DNA of 64,000 bases from Bradyrhizobium lablabi (GTDB lineage: Bacteria; Pseudomonadota; Alphaproteobacteria; Rhizobiales; Xanthobacteraceae): contig NZ_JAFCLN010000010.1 of the NCBI RefSeq assembly GCF_018129385.1, positions 62,001 through 126,000 of the forward strand, written 5' to 3'. Made by a program: the position numbers and the translations under genes. The notes under the pieces were generated by a model. That model was not told the origin of the DNA and did not search any database. It worked only from the letters and a program-made list of their open reading frames with translations. Of this stretch, positions 1-8,376 are shown in pieces; position 1 is the stretch's first letter, and each line of letters starts with the position of its first letter.

Positions 1-408
1 GCGGCGATGGCGGCGCGTTGCGACTTCATCGATTCCCTTCCGCAGGGAATGGCCACCATGGTCGGCGACCGCGGCATCAAGGTTTCCGGTGGCCAGCGCC
101 AGCGCATCGCGATCGCTCGCGCCTTTTTGAAGGATGCGCCGATCTTGCTGCTGGACGAAGCGACCGCGGCGCTCGATGGTGAATCCGAGGAAGCGATCCG
201 CGAGGCGTTGTCACGGCTGATGCGTGGGCGTACTGTGATCGCGATCGCCCATCGACTCTCCACGCTGCGCAATTTCGATCGCGTGGTGATGTTGCAGGCC
301 GGCCGGATCATCGAGGATGGTCCCCCGGATATTCTCCTGCAAGGCAAGGGCCCCTACCGCGAGCTGGTCGCGCGTGAGATGGGTCGTCTCGCCACGCACG
401 CGGCCTGA
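1..408 (+). CDS. ABC exporter ATP-binding domain, C-terminal part (5' end outside the window)
   Basis: The reading frame is open from the first base, so the gene begins upstream. The visible 135 residues are the second half of an ABC ATPase: signature VSGGQRQR, Walker B ILLLDEAT, D-loop, and H-loop AHR in IAIAHRLSTL. This order and the wording of the signature are typical of the nucleotide-binding domain of fused membrane-ATPase exporters (MsbA/lipid A or multidrug type), where the domain ends the protein. The Walker A and membrane segments are not in the window, so the substrate cannot be told. The debranching gene starts 50 bp after its stop. Confidence 0.9.
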   Translation, partial: AAMAARCDFIDSLPQGMATMVGDRGIKVSGGQRQRIAIARAFLKDAPILLLDEATAALDGESEEAIREALSRLMRGRTVIAIAHRLSTLRNFDRVVMLQAGRIIEDGPPDILLQGKGPYRELVAREMGRLATHAA

Positions 409-458
409 GTTCAGCCAGTAGCGTCTCCGAGTCCGGTGGATCAGTCGTCGAGGTCCAA

Positions 459-2660
459 ATGGCAGCCGAAGTCGTCACGCAACTTGCAACCAATCGTCCC
501 ATCGAAATCGTCACGGAGCAGCCGTTCTACATCCCGATGACGGGACCGGCGGCGCGGCCGCGCCGCTCGCTGAAGCATGACGATACCTTCATCGTGCTCG
601 ACAGCCATGGCGACATCGGCGCTTCCGCCGGCGGACCGGACGGTCTGTTCAATGCCGACACTCGCTATCTCGCGCGCCTCGAGATGGTGCTGGACGACAT
701 GCAGCCGCTGCTGCTCGGCTCCAACCTGCGCGACGACAATTCCGCGCTGACCGTCGATCTCACCAATTGCGACGTCTACCGCAACGACCGCCTCGTCCTG
801 CAAAAGGACACGCTGCACATCGTGCGCTCGATCTTCCTGTGGCGGGGCACGGCCTATCAGCGCATCGGGCTGCAGAACCACGGCGACCTGCCGGCGAGCT
901 TTGACCTCACGCTGCTGTTCGACAACGACTTTGCCGACCTGTTCGAGGTGCGCGGCGAGCAGCGTCCGCGCCGCGGCGTCGGCTCGGCGAGACTGCTGGG
1001 CCCGAGCGACGTGGTGTTCGAATATAGCGGCCTCGACGAGCAGTCGCGCATCACGGCGCTGCATTTCGATCCAAAGCCGACCCGGCTCGCGGTCAACGCC
1101 GCGACCTATCATTTCGAGCTTGAACCGAAGCAGGTCACGTCGCTGTTCATTGCCGTCTCCTGCAACCGGCCGATCATGCACAAGCCTGTGCCGTTCTTCC
1201 GCGGGCTGCTCGCGCACCGCCGCGAGATGCGCCGCTCGACGGCGGGCGCCGCCAGCATTGAAACCTCCAACAACATCTTCAACGAGGTGCTGTGCCAGGC
1301 GATGGCCGACCTCAACATGCTGATGACGGAAACGCCGCAGGGCCGCTATCCCTATGCCGGCATTCCCTGGTACTCGACCACGTTCGGCCGCGACGGCCTG
1401 ATCACGGCATTGCAGATGCTGTGGGTCGACCCGCGCATCGCCAAGGGCGTGCTGAAACGACTCGCCGTCTTTCAAGCGACCGCCGTCGACCCGCTCAACG
1501 ACGCCGAACCCGGAAAAATCCTACACGAGATGCGCGGCGGCGAGATGGCAACGCTGCGCGAGGTGCCGTTCGCGCAATATTACGGCAGCGTCGATTCCAC
1601 GCCGCTGTTCGTGCTGCTGGCCGGGCTTTACGTCGAGCGCACCGGCGATGAGGAAACGCTGGCCGAACTGTGGCCTGCGATCGAGGCGGGGCTGCGCTGG
1701 ATCGACGGTCCGGGCGATCCCGACCGCGACGGCTTTGTCGAATATCAGCGCGCGACCGAGCAGGGGCTGGCGAATCAAGGCTGGAAGGATTCCTACGACG
1801 CGATCTTCCATGCCGACGGGCGGCTCGCCGAAGGCTACATCGCGCTGGCCGAAGTGCAGGGCTATGTGTTCGCCGGCAAGCGACTCGCATCGCGATGCGC
1901 GCGCCGCCTCGGGATGATCGACAAGGCCGCCAGCCTCGAATCCGAAGCCTTGCTGCTGGCCGAGCGGTTCGAACAGGCGTTCTGGTGCGAGGAGCTCGGC
2001 ACCTACGCCCTGGCGCTGGATGGTGCCAAAGAGCCCTGTCGCGTGCGCACCTCGAATGCGGGGCAGCTCCTGTTCACCGGTATCGTGAGCGAAGATCATG
2101 CAAGGTTGGTCGCCGCCGACCTGATGAGTCCGAAATTCTATTCGGGCTGGGGCATTCGCACGGTGGCGCGGGGCGAGGCCCGCTACAATCCGATGTCCTA
2201 TCATGACGGATCGGTCTGGCCGCACGACAATGCGCTGATTGCGCTCGGCTTTGCCCGGTACGGCCTGAAGCATTCGGTGGCGCATCTGTTCAAGGGCCTG
2301 TTCGACGCCGCGAGCTACATGGACCTGCGGCGGCTGCCCGAATTGTTTTGCGGATTCCAGCGCGAGCGGCGGCGTGGACCGGTGCTTTATCCGGTCGCCT
2401 GCGCGCCGCAGGCCTGGGCCAGCGCCACGCCGTTCACGCTGCTGGAAGCCGCGCTCGGGCTCGAATTCGATGCAGCGCGCCGCGAGATCCGGCTGCGCGA
2501 TCCCCGCCTGCCGGAATTTTTGAACGAGGTCGTGATCCGCGATATCAAGCTCGGACCGTCGAGCGTGGATCTTCGGGTCCGCCGCCACGGCCAGGAGGTG
2601 TCGCTGGAGGTGCTGCGCACGCGCGGCCAGATCCAGGTGTCGATCGTGCTGACGCATTGA
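459..2660 (+). CDS. Amylo-alpha-1,6-glucosidase / glycogen-debranching-type enzyme
   Basis: The protein has 733 residues. It starts with a beta-rich N-terminal domain (about residues 35-235, opening with HDDTFIVLDSHGDI and NADTRYLARLE) of the bacterial debranching-enzyme N-terminal family, followed by an alpha/alpha-barrel with YAGIPWYSTTFGRDGLITAL, GWKDSYDAIFHADG and YHDGSVWPHDNALIA. These belong to the amylo-alpha-1,6-glucosidase family, which acts on branch points or oligosaccharide ends of glycogen-like glucans. There is no signal peptide, so it is cytoplasmic. A glycogen synthase gene lies 8 kb away in the same window. The ATG at 459 has only a weak GAGG upstream. The exact substrate is inferred. 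Confidence 0.87.
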   Translation: MAAEVVTQLATNRPIEIVTEQPFYIPMTGPAARPRRSLKHDDTFIVLDSHGDIGASAGGPDGLFNADTRYLARLEMVLDDMQPLLLGSNLRDDNSALTVDLTNCDVYRNDRLVLQKDTLHIVRSIFLWRGTAYQRIGLQNHGDLPASFDLTLLFDNDFADLFEVRGEQRPRRGVGSARLLGPSDVVFEYSGLDEQSRITALHFDPKPTRLAVNAATYHFELEPKQVTSLFIAVSCNRPIMHKPVPFFRGLLAHRREMRRSTAGAASIETSNNIFNEVLCQAMADLNMLMTETPQGRYPYAGIPWYSTTFGRDGLITALQMLWVDPRIAKGVLKRLAVFQATAVDPLNDAEPGKILHEMRGGEMATLREVPFAQYYGSVDSTPLFVLLAGLYVERTGDEETLAELWPAIEAGLRWIDGPGDPDRDGFVEYQRATEQGLANQGWKDSYDAIFHADGRLAEGYIALAEVQGYVFAGKRLASRCARRLGMIDKAASLESEALLLAERFEQAFWCEELGTYALALDGAKEPCRVRTSNAGQLLFTGIVSEDHARLVAADLMSPKFYSGWGIRTVARGEARYNPMSYHDGSVWPHDNALIALGFARYGLKHSVAHLFKGLFDAASYMDLRRLPELFCGFQRERRRGPVLYPVACAPQAWASATPFTLLEAALGLEFDAARREIRLRDPRLPEFLNEVVIRDIKLGPSSVDLRVRRHGQEVSLEVLRTRGQIQVSIVLTH

Positions 2661-2695
2661 ATGGCGGCAGGTCGTTGTAATCGCGAGGAGGCCAT

Positions 2696-3235
2696 ATGCG
2701 CACGAAACTGCTGGTGACTTTCATCGGCGCGGTCCTTGCGACATCGGCGGCGGTATGGGCGCAAGACAATGCGCCGCCGCAGACCAAGGGCGCCGTGCCC
2801 CAGGAGACTCAGAAGGAGCTGACTCAAAAGGAGCCGACTCAAAAAGAGCCGGCAGCGCCGCCTGCCAAGGAGCCGGCGCCACCGCCTTCGGTCACGGTGA
2901 TCGGTGCGCGCGATGCGCACGGCATTCTGGGCCGCGAGGTCCGCAGCGCCTCCAATAACGAGAACATGGGACGGATCGTCGACGTGATCGTCGACCGCAC
3001 CGGCACCGTGCGCGCCGCGGTGATCGATTTCGGCGGCTTTCTCGGCGTCGGCAGCCGCAAGATCGTCGTCGACTGGAGCGCGCTGCATTTTTCCCGCATC
3101 GCCAACAAGGGCGACACCGTCACGCTGGAGCTGAACAAGGAACAGGTCACCGCGGCGCCTGAATACAAGGAAGACACACCGCTGATCGTGCTGGGAGCGG
3201 CCGGCAAGTTGAGCCCGTGGGAGTTTGATCGGTGA
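2696..3235 (+). CDS. Exported PRC-barrel domain protein
   Basis: The protein has 179 residues. A signal peptide (about residues 1-23, ending in VWA) leads into a low-complexity linker of TQKE(L/P) repeats encoded by a 15-bp tandem repeat (2816-2845) and then KEPAPPP. The PRC-barrel domain follows, about residues 68-165, with GREVRSASNNENMGRIVDVIV and AAVIDFGGFLGVGSRKI (split around a short loop). PRC barrels of this exported kind are common in Bradyrhizobiaceae and their role is not defined. A strong GAGGAGG site precedes the ATG, which begins 35 bp after the debranching gene, so the two are probably co-transcribed. Confidence 0.85.
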   Translation: MRTKLLVTFIGAVLATSAAVWAQDNAPPQTKGAVPQETQKELTQKEPTQKEPAAPPAKEPAPPPSVTVIGARDAHGILGREVRSASNNENMGRIVDVIVDRTGTVRAAVIDFGGFLGVGSRKIVVDWSALHFSRIANKGDTVTLELNKEQVTAAPEYKEDTPLIVLGAAGKLSPWEFDR

Positions 3236-3239
3236 GGAG

Positions 3240-4559
3240 ATGAGCCTGATTGTACGTCCCTCCCATTCGATCAAGCGGAGTGACGACGATCGCCGCGGGC
3301 GACCGGCTGACGGCAATGTTGTGCCACTCTCGCCGTCGCCGCTGCCGGTACCAACGAGGCCGCCGCCATCGAAGCAGAGCCAGCGCGGCCTCGACTGGTT
3401 CATCTTCTTCCTCGCCGACGTGCAGACCGGCTTTGGTCCGTTCGTCGCGGTCTATCTGACCACGCAGAAATGGACCCAGGTCGAGATCGGCTTCGTGCTC
3501 TCGATCGGCGGCATCGTCGGCCTGCTCGGCCAGATGCCGGGCGGCGCCATCGTCGACGCCGCCCGTTCGGAGCGGGTGGTTGCCGGCTGTGCCGTCGCGA
3601 CGATTGCCGCAGCCGCATTGGCCTACGCTCTCTGGCCGATCTTTCCCGTGGTCACCGCGGCGGCCACGCTGCATGCGATGGCAAGCTGCGTGCTCGGTCC
3701 GGCGATCGCCGCCATCAGCCTCGGTCTGGTCGGACCATATGCGATCGGCGAGCGGCTCGGACGCAACGCCCGCTTTGCATCGCTCGGCAACGGTTCGGCG
3801 GCGGCGCTGATGGGCGCCGTCGGTTATCTCATTTCGAACCAGGCCGTATTCCTCGTCACCTTCATGCTGGCGATCCCGACCCTGTTCGCGCTTTCGCGCA
3901 TTCGCGAGCGTGAGATCGACATCGTGCAGGCCCACGGCGCCGTGGTGCGCGAGGTGCCGGACAAGAAGGCGACGAGCGTATTCAACCTGATCCGCCAGAA
4001 GCCGCTGCTGATTTTCGCCGGCGCCATCGTGCTGCTGCAATTGGCCAACGCGGCGATGCTGCCGCTGATGGCGGGCGTGGTGACGACGCGGTCGAGCCAA
4101 TGGGCGCCGGTGCTGATCGCCGCCTGTATCATCGTGCCGCAGGCGATCGTGGCGCTGACCTCGCCGTCGATCGGCCGCAAGGCGCAGGCGTGGGGCAGGC
4201 GTCCGCTGCTGCTGCTCGGCTTCGGCGCGCTCGCCATTCGCGGCGTGCTGTTTGCAACGGTGACCGATCCGTTCCTGCTGGTGGCCGTGCAGATCTTTGA
4301 CGGCATCACCGCCGCGGTGTTTGCCGTCATGATTCCGCTGATCGTGGCGGATGTCGCCTTCGGCAGCGGCCACTTCAACCTGGCGCTCGGCATTGTCGGC
4401 ACTGCGACGGGTATCGGCGCCTCGCTCTCTACAGTGCTCGCCGGCTATGTCAGTGACAAGCTCGGCAGCAGCACCGCGTTCCTCGGGCTTTCCGGCATCG
4501 CGATGCTGGGCCTCCTGTTGATTCTCACCCTGATGCCGGAGACGCGGAAGACGTCGTGA
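3240..4559 (+). CDS. MFS transporter
   Basis: A 12-helix major facilitator, about 439 residues, with a 55-residue hydrophilic proline-rich N-terminus before the first helix (WFIFFLADVQTGFGPFVAVYL). The loop after helix 2 carries the MFS-type GAIVDAARSER segment. The ATG at 3240 has an AGGAG directly against it. An in-frame TTG at 3225 is possible but would overlap the preceding gene. The 3' end overlaps the end of the convergent MFS gene by 35 bp. The substrate is unknown. Neighbours (PRC-barrel gene upstream on the same strand) give no clear clue. Confidence 0.85.
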   Translation: MSLIVRPSHSIKRSDDDRRGRPADGNVVPLSPSPLPVPTRPPPSKQSQRGLDWFIFFLADVQTGFGPFVAVYLTTQKWTQVEIGFVLSIGGIVGLLGQMPGGAIVDAARSERVVAGCAVATIAAAALAYALWPIFPVVTAAATLHAMASCVLGPAIAAISLGLVGPYAIGERLGRNARFASLGNGSAAALMGAVGYLISNQAVFLVTFMLAIPTLFALSRIREREIDIVQAHGAVVREVPDKKATSVFNLIRQKPLLIFAGAIVLLQLANAAMLPLMAGVVTTRSSQWAPVLIAACIIVPQAIVALTSPSIGRKAQAWGRRPLLLLGFGALAIRGVLFATVTDPFLLVAVQIFDGITAAVFAVMIPLIVADVAFGSGHFNLALGIVGTATGIGASLSTVLAGYVSDKLGSSTAFLGLSGIAMLGLLLILTLMPETRKTS

Positions 4560-5751
4560 GCACCAGATTTTTCGCGAGCAGCGCCGCCACTGCGAGCGAG
4601 GCGCCCACGCCGGCAACGCAGGCGGTCCACCCGAAACGGTCGAACAATTGCCCAAGCACGGCGCTGCCGGCAAGCCCACCGAGAAAGTAGCAGGCGAGAT
4701 AGGTCCCGCTGGCGATGCCGCGATTTTGGCTGGCGGCCCGGCCGACAAAACCGGTCGCGCAGGCCTGCGCAAAGAACGTGCCGACGCCGGCCAGCACCAT
4801 GCCGAGAAGCACTTGCATCAGGTTCGCGGACAGCATCAGCGGCAGGCCGACGGCTGCAACCGCCAGCGCCGTCCAGATCGTCGGCCGGGTTCCAAGACGG
4901 GCTACGGCTCGGCCGGCAAACAGCGTTGTGACGATGGACGGCGCGAACACCAAATAGACCAGGCCGAGATCCATCATTCCGAGCGAGAGAGGCGGCCGCA
5001 CCAGCACGAAATTGACGAAGGTGAACGTGCCGATGAAGGCGAACAGGATGCAAAAGCCGATCGCAAAGGCCGAGCGGAGCTGGCGGTTGCGCCAGTGCTC
5101 CAGCGCCGCGGCAAGCGGCGATTGCACCGCCGGCATCGCATCCATCGGCTGGACGCGATGGATCGTGAAGCACACCAGCACGGCTCCCGTGAGATTGAGC
5201 AGCGCGAAGAAATAGAAATTGGACGCCAGTCCCAGCGTATCGGCGACCGCGGCCGAAATCAGCCGGCCGATCAGATTGCTGGCGACGTTGCCGGTGATGT
5301 AGGCCGCAAAGGCGCTGCCGGCATCCGTCGCGCTGCATTGTTCGCCGAGATAAGCGAGTGTCAGGGCGAATGCCGAGGCCATGCAGAGACCCTGAAGTAT
5401 CCGCAGGACGGTGAACGTCGTGAGGTCGGGAGCGGTGGCCAGCAATGTGGTGGGAACCGCAAGCAGGACCAGACTGACGAGAATGCCAAGCCTGCGGTCG
5501 ATGTGGGGGCTGAAAAAGCCGACCACGAGTCCGGCGATCGCCATGCCCATGGTGCTGGCGTTGACCGCAAAGCCCATTGCGGCCGGCGTGACGTTGTAGT
5601 GCCGTGTCAGCGACGGCAGGATCGCCTGCGTTGCAAACAGGTCGACCACCGTCAGAAATGCCGTGAGCCCGATGACGAGCGAGCGCAGCGCCACGCCCGG
5701 AGAATGGCCGTGCATTTCCACCGGCTTCATGAACGTGGAAAGGTCGGTCAT
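4525..5751 (-). CDS. MFS transporter, drug/metabolite efflux type
   Basis: The protein has 408 residues and 12 predicted helices. The first helix has LTAFLTVVDLFATQAILPSL, as in bacterial Bcr/CflA and DHA-type exporters, followed by GFFSPHIDRRLGI, the motif-A loop after helix 2. It is read opposite to the previous MFS gene and the two coding ends overlap by 35 bp. Three copies of a GGATGTGACG motif lie just upstream of its start (see regulatory entry). An export role is inferred from the family only, and the substrate is unknown. Confidence 0.85.
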   Translation of the reverse strand: MTDLSTFMKPVEMHGHSPGVALRSLVIGLTAFLTVVDLFATQAILPSLTRHYNVTPAAMGFAVNASTMGMAIAGLVVGFFSPHIDRRLGILVSLVLLAVPTTLLATAPDLTTFTVLRILQGLCMASAFALTLAYLGEQCSATDAGSAFAAYITGNVASNLIGRLISAAVADTLGLASNFYFFALLNLTGAVLVCFTIHRVQPMDAMPAVQSPLAAALEHWRNRQLRSAFAIGFCILFAFIGTFTFVNFVLVRPPLSLGMMDLGLVYLVFAPSIVTTLFAGRAVARLGTRPTIWTALAVAAVGLPLMLSANLMQVLLGMVLAGVGTFFAQACATGFVGRAASQNRGIASGTYLACYFLGGLAGSAVLGQLFDRFGWTACVAGVGASLAVAALLAKNLVLTTSSASPASG

Positions 5752-5773
5752 GGCGTTCTCTCACTTGGAAGGG

Positions 5774-5863
5774 GGATGTGACGCCTGGGCGGGCGGGGCA
5801 ACACGAAAATGCCAGGACGTCACATCCGGTAACGAGCCGGGCAGCTCGTCACATCCGGTTACA
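5774..5863. promoter_or_regulatory. Three GGATGTGACG motifs between the MFS gene and the cupin gene
   Basis: One copy (5774-5783) is inverted relative to two direct copies, CGTCACATCCGGTAAC at 5818-5833 and CGTCACATCCGGTTAC at 5847-5862. The direct copies are 29 bp apart, and the last overlaps the stop codon of the cupin gene. The array sits 23-112 bp upstream of the MFS start on the minus strand, a normal place for an operator. The inverted pair could also fold as a hairpin ending the cupin transcript. No regulator is known for it. Confidence 0.45.
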
Positions 5864-6341
5864 TGTTGTGGTCGTGCGGATCCTTGCGGACGTCGCCGAC
5901 GTAGAGGATCACCGTTTCCTTGCCGAGGTTCTTCCACCAGTGCGAGGTTCCGGACACTTCGGGCCGGATGTCGCCCGCCTTGTGCACGATGGGGTCGGCG
6001 CAGTTGGAGGCGTACTCGACGATCTCGCCCTGCTGGACGAAGATCAGCGCCGGCCGGTCGTCATGCGAGTGCCACGGCACGATTCCGCCGGGCTCGATCG
6101 TCAGCTTGCGGAAGCGCAGCTCGCGGTCTTTGATGGCCGCCGGCTGTTTCTCGAGATTGATCGAGCCGAGCGTGACGTCGGTGACGCCGACCGGCCTGTA
6201 ATCGACCTTCTCGCGGACGTTCGGCTTCATCTTGTCGGCCGGGCATTCGCCGGCGAAGGCGGTGGATGCTGACGCAAGCGATACGATGATGCCGGCGAAC
6301 GCAATGCCGTGACGGACGGAAGTCTTGCGGAATTTGAACAT
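5859..6341 (-). CDS. Exported cupin-domain protein
   Basis: The protein has 160 residues. A signal peptide ends at about residue 30 (ASTAFAG). A single cupin fold follows, with the metal-site motif PWHSHDDRPALIFVQQGEIVE and a second conserved strand GDIRPEVSGTSHWW. The ligand and function cannot be named; similar small periplasmic cupins are often annotated only as cupin proteins. It lies 135 bp downstream of the DUF302 gene on the same strand, with an ATAG-N7-CTAT box in the gap, so it may have its own promoter controlled together with DUF302. Confidence 0.8.
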   Translation of the reverse strand: MFKFRKTSVRHGIAFAGIIVSLASASTAFAGECPADKMKPNVREKVDYRPVGVTDVTLGSINLEKQPAAIKDRELRFRKLTIEPGGIVPWHSHDDRPALIFVQQGEIVEYASNCADPIVHKAGDIRPEVSGTSHWWKNLGKETVILYVGDVRKDPHDHNM

Positions 6342-6436
6342 GATGATCTCCTTTGTGAGTGACTTGACGGCTGGCTACGTCGATGAGCTTCGTTGAAGGA
6401 AGGTGAACGGAGAAATGCCGGCTAGCTCTTGATTGG

Positions 6437-6451
6437 ATAGCGCGACGCTAT
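6437..6451. promoter_or_regulatory. ATAGC-N5-GCTAT box upstream of the cupin gene
   Basis: A perfect inverted repeat ATAGC-gcgac-GCTAT, 96-110 bp upstream of the cupin start. It fits the T-N11-A pattern of LysR-type operators, and the same box recurs at 7053 and 9342. Confidence 0.5.
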
Positions 6452-6476
6452 GCGCGGTCGCTTCAGCGGCGGCCCG

Positions 6477-6971
6477 CTATTTCGTTGCGATCGTCGAGGT
6501 GATGGACTCGACGACCGAGGTTGCCATTTTGAATTGTGCGGCCCGGTCCTTGATGTTGTGCCGCCGCGCGATCCATCCGAAATCGGTCCAGACCGCCCAG
6601 ACCCCGCCGTCATCGTCCTGCGTCAGCAGCAACCGCACCGGCCAGTCGAGTCCGGCATTCGGATTGGACGTGATGAACTGCGTTCCGAGCGGCGGATTGC
6701 CGAACACGAGCAGCGTCGAAGGCCGAAGCTTGATTCCGGCGTCGGCCGCGAGTTTCGACTGATCGATCTCGCTGAAGAACTTGATCCCCTTGGCGGCGAT
6801 GTCCGCCTTGATGCGGGCGATCGCTTCCTGCATCGGCACCGCGCTCTTGACGCGGACGATGCCGTCATCGCTGTCGGCGCGGGCCGCGGAGGCGGCCCCG
6901 ATAAGGAACAGGGCGAGCAGAGCCGGCATGAACAATCTTGTGAGGTTGCCGGTGGCGATGCGGCGGGTCAT
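6477..6971 (-). CDS. Exported DUF302-domain protein
   Basis: The protein has 164 residues: a signal peptide (about 1-33, ending ASAARA), then a DUF302 domain with VPMQEAIARIKADIAAKGIK, LLVFGNPPLGTQFI and GLDWPVRLLL, the core wording of the family. DUF302 proteins are small periplasmic or cytoplasmic proteins of unknown biochemical role. The gene is divergent from the small exported protein at 7190, and the 218-bp space between them holds an ATAG-N7-CTAT box plus two further GCTATC half sites (7087 and 7103). Confidence 0.85.
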   Translation of the reverse strand: MTRRIATGNLTRLFMPALLALFLIGAASAARADSDDGIVRVKSAVPMQEAIARIKADIAAKGIKFFSEIDQSKLAADAGIKLRPSTLLVFGNPPLGTQFITSNPNAGLDWPVRLLLTQDDDGGVWAVWTDFGWIARRHNIKDRAAQFKMATSVVESITSTIATK

Positions 6972-7052
6972 CGGTATCTCCTGTCGGTGCTGTCGGCAGA
7001 CAGGATGGACGCCCGCTTCCGAAATATGAAATGCGCAGGCGCTCTGAGATTG

Positions 7053-7067
7053 ATAGCCGCCCGCTAT
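7053..7067. promoter_or_regulatory. ATAGC-N5-GCTAT box between DUF302 and the small exported-protein gene
   Basis: ATAGC-cgccc-GCTAT is a perfect inverted repeat in the divergent promoter region, 82-96 bp upstream of the DUF302 start and about 123 bp upstream of the exported-protein start. Two GCTATC half sites follow at 7087 and 7103. Confidence 0.5.
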
Positions 7068-7189
7068 TGGGATGCGATGCCCCGCCGCTATCGAACCGAT
7101 TGGCTATCGGTATTTCCGAAGCCGCGCGATCGGGCCTCTGATTGGGTCCACGCCCGATTGGCGGGCGTCTCAACTCAACAGGAGCCCCC

Positions 7190-7474
7190 ATGACCAATCT
7201 CGGCAAGACACTCATCGCCACCGCGGCCTTCGCTGCGATCGCCACGTCAGCGCTTTCGCAATCGGCCTGGGAATTCAAATCGGGCATGGCCTACACGTAT
7301 GGCGGTCCCGGCAAGATGAGCGCCATGGCGATGGCCGCCGGCGACAAGAACCGGAGCGCGATGACGAAGAATGCCACCAAGGTGCCGAACAACACCGTCT
7401 TCTTCATGGACAACGGTCAGCTCTATTCAACGTCGGGGATGCTCGATCCCACCAGCAATTTCTATCTGCCCTGA
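7190..7474 (+). CDS. Small exported protein of unknown function
   Basis: The protein has 94 residues. The ATG at 7190 is chosen because AGGAG stands five bases upstream; a TTG at 7142 in the same frame has no such site. A signal peptide (about 1-23, ending SALS) is followed by a Gly/Met/Ala-rich stretch with GMAYTYGGPGKMSAMAMAAGD and then NNTVFFMDNGQLYSTSGM. I do not recognise a defined domain. Its divergent partner DUF302 and the shared operator-like box suggest a common stress or envelope role, which is inference. Confidence 0.7.
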   Translation: MTNLGKTLIATAAFAAIATSALSQSAWEFKSGMAYTYGGPGKMSAMAMAAGDKNRSAMTKNATKVPNNTVFFMDNGQLYSTSGMLDPTSNFYLP

Positions 7475-7558
7475 TTTTTCGCCCTTGCGGAGACTGCCCC
7501 TTGCGGGCGGCCTCCGCCAAAAAATAGTATCGGAAAGATGAAGTACGCCGGAGCAGCC

Positions 7559-8263
7559 ATGACAGAGCTTTCGCCTGCCAATACCGAGCGTCTCAGGCTC
7601 GCCTTTGAGCGATGCCGCAACATGGAAGGCACGCTTCGCGAGCAACTGGAGGCCTATGCCGCCGCCGGGCGGGAATTCTTTCCGGCCTATGGCGAGGCGG
7701 TGGATCGCCTGGTGGCGCGCCTTCATGAAAACGGCGGCGGCGAAAATGCGCCGCGGCCGGGCGAGGCGATGCCGCCCTTTCTGCTGCCGGACGAGACCGG
7801 CCGCTTGGTCAGCCTGACATCTCTCCTCGCCAGGGGGCCGGTTGCCGTGATGTTTTACCGGGGTCATTGGTGTCCCTATTGCCGGCTCAACGTGCGGGCG
7901 GTGAGCCAGGCGATGGACAGGGTCAAGGCCGTCGGCGGCCAGGTCGCCGCCATCATGCCCGAGAGGCAGCAATACGCCGAGAAATTCAAGGCCGATGCCG
8001 ACGCGCCGTTCCCGGTGCTGACCGATCTCGACAACGGCTATGCGCTGTCGCTCAACCTTGCGATCTGGCTCGGCACCGAAATCCGGGACCTGCTGTCGCA
8101 CGATCTGTCGGATTTTCACGGCAATGACGGTTGGGTGCTGCCGATTCCCGCGACTTTCGTGGTCGGCCGGGACGGTTTGGTGAAGGCAAGGTTTATCGAT
8201 CCCGACTTCCGCAAGCGGATGGAGATCGATGACCTGCTGTCGGCGCTGCAAAGCGCGACCTAG
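7559..8263 (+). CDS. Peroxiredoxin-like (AhpC/TSA-family) protein
   Basis: The protein has 234 residues from the ATG at 7559, preferred over the ATG at 7538 because GGAG lies five bases before it. A helical N-terminus of about 65 residues precedes a thioredoxin fold in which GHWCPYCRLNVRAV holds a CxxC pair at the peroxidatic position. This is the peroxiredoxin-like branch with a WCPYC site rather than a classical PxxxTxxC. The likely role is thiol-dependent peroxide reduction or disulfide exchange in the cytoplasm. It is followed by a strong terminator. Confidence 0.85.
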   Translation: MTELSPANTERLRLAFERCRNMEGTLREQLEAYAAAGREFFPAYGEAVDRLVARLHENGGGENAPRPGEAMPPFLLPDETGRLVSLTSLLARGPVAVMFYRGHWCPYCRLNVRAVSQAMDRVKAVGGQVAAIMPERQQYAEKFKADADAPFPVLTDLDNGYALSLNLAIWLGTEIRDLLSHDLSDFHGNDGWVLPIPATFVVGRDGLVKARFIDPDFRKRMEIDDLLSALQSAT

Positions 8264-8276
8264 GCCCGCGCCGCGC

Positions 8277-8325
8277 TAGAGCAGGATGACTTTTCTTCGA
8301 ATCGTCATCCCGCTCTATCTTTTTA
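8277..8325 (+). terminator. Intrinsic terminator of the peroxiredoxin-like gene
   Basis: TAGAGCAGGATGAC at 8277-8290 pairs with GTCATCCCGCTCTA at 8304-8317 (13 of 14 pairs), and TCTTTTTATC follows. It begins 14 bp after the stop codon. Confidence 0.75.
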
Positions 8326-8327
8326 TC

Positions 8328-8376
8328 TGAGCATGATCTTTTCGGAAAACCGGTGTCCACTTTTCCGGATCATGCT
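8328..8376. repeat. GAGCATGATC-type palindromic intergenic element
   Basis: An imperfect palindrome running from GAGCATGATC through GGAAAACCGG to GGATCATGCTC. A close relative lies at 28025-28094. It abuts the stop codon of the lysR gene exactly, and probably serves as its transcript end. Elements with this wording are common between genes in Bradyrhizobium. Confidence 0.7.

Noticed and set aside
3147..4772. A 541-codon open frame on the minus strand
   Set aside because: It is antisense to an MFS gene with real membrane helices and has shadow-type composition.
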